Positions 63,917-64,000 of a DNA stretch of 64,000 bases are shown piece by piece (position 1 is the stretch's first letter; the number at the start of each line of letters is the position of its first letter). The DNA lies in the NCBI GenBank assembly GCA_913056395.1, contig CAJXMG010000010.1:1-64000 (forward strand). The letters run 5' to 3'. The notes below the pieces were generated by a model, which made no database searches, was not told the origin of the DNA, and worked only from the letters and a program-made list of their open reading frames with translations. This DNA comes from an uncultured bacterium. Lineage in GTDB: Bacteria > Planctomycetota > UBA8108 > UBA1146. The translations under genes and the position numbers were made by a program.

Positions 63917-64000
63917 TCCTCGACCCTCGCTCTCGGATCGAGCCAACCCATCAACAGGTCACCGAGCAGGGTCAGGATCTGCAAGAGGATGGTGTAGAGG
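63913..64000 (-). CDS. C-terminal end of a DppB-type permease (partial)
   Basis: The last 28 residues of a gene that continues past the window edge. They read 'LLGDLLMGWLDPRARVEE' before TGA. The 'L.D..y.w.DPR' ending is the usual C-terminus of DppB/OppB permeases, which fits its position directly before a DppC gene. Confidence 0.75.
   Translation of the reverse strand, partial: LYTILLQILTLLGDLLMGWLDPRARVEE

Noticed and set aside
1-64000. Insertion sequences, prophage or integrated element
   Set aside because: No transposase, integrase, terminal inverted repeats or phage genes were seen; the window looks like stable core chromosome.

Overview
This window is about 64 kb of a bacterial chromosome with dense coding on both strands. 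It most likely comes from a member of the Planctomycetota. Three observations point there. Two exported proteins end in the duplicated Ca-binding 'GDANLDG...DI.D' dockerin-type tail that is common in planctomycete secretomes. UvrA is a head-to-tail double protein, as in other PVC-group bacteria. The PheT is short and lacks its OB-fold. The organism looks Gram-negative-like (lipoproteins, periplasmic proteins) and carries peptidoglycan genes (ddl, an L,D-transpeptidase). The taxonomic call is inference; no rRNA is present.

Layout. 1-8 kb: a tRNA-Ala(GGC), a very unusual leucyl-tRNA-synthetase-like protein without catalytic motifs, an exported trypsin-like protease, an exported LolA-like protein, then rlmN and two small exported proteins on the other strand. 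8-16 kb: dprA, a pentaheme cytochrome/dockerin fusion, and a large protein kinase fused to a degenerate STAND-like ATPase and helical repeats. 16-22.4 kb: a translation cluster, aspS - infC - rpmI - rplT - pheS - pheT, in which infC uses an ATC start codon. 22.5-23.7 kb: a LysM/L,D-transpeptidase. 23.9-37.7 kb: a complete 14-gene nuoA-N operon for respiratory complex I, on the minus strand and in canonical order. 37.9-41 kb: an MTHFR-like gene, sodA, and a second dockerin protein. 41.6-50.3 kb: polyprenyl synthase, ddl, an inositol-monophosphatase-family gene, and the double uvrA, all tightly packed. 50.3-54.7 kb: a HEAT-like lipoprotein gene facing the other way, then a three-gene FAD oxidoreductase / class IV aminotransferase / acyl-CoA synthetase operon. 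54.7-64 kb: three sets of Opp/Dpp-type peptide transporter genes (binding proteins and permeases, no ATPases seen), two of them divergent.

How the genes fit together. Most are housekeeping: translation, respiration, DNA repair and uptake, cell wall, isoprenoids and peptide import. Operon structure is strong, with many 1-23 nt overlaps. The best candidates for new biology are the LeuRS paralogue that has lost HIGH, KMSKS and editing motifs while gaining acidic and poly-Arg inserts; the kinase with a dead-looking ATPase domain; the multiheme cytochrome carrying a dockerin; and the paired hairpin/direct-repeat element between infC and rpmI.

Limits. All family assignments are by reading motifs, without a database search. 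Start codons were chosen by Shine-Dalgarno spacing and family alignment and may be off in places.
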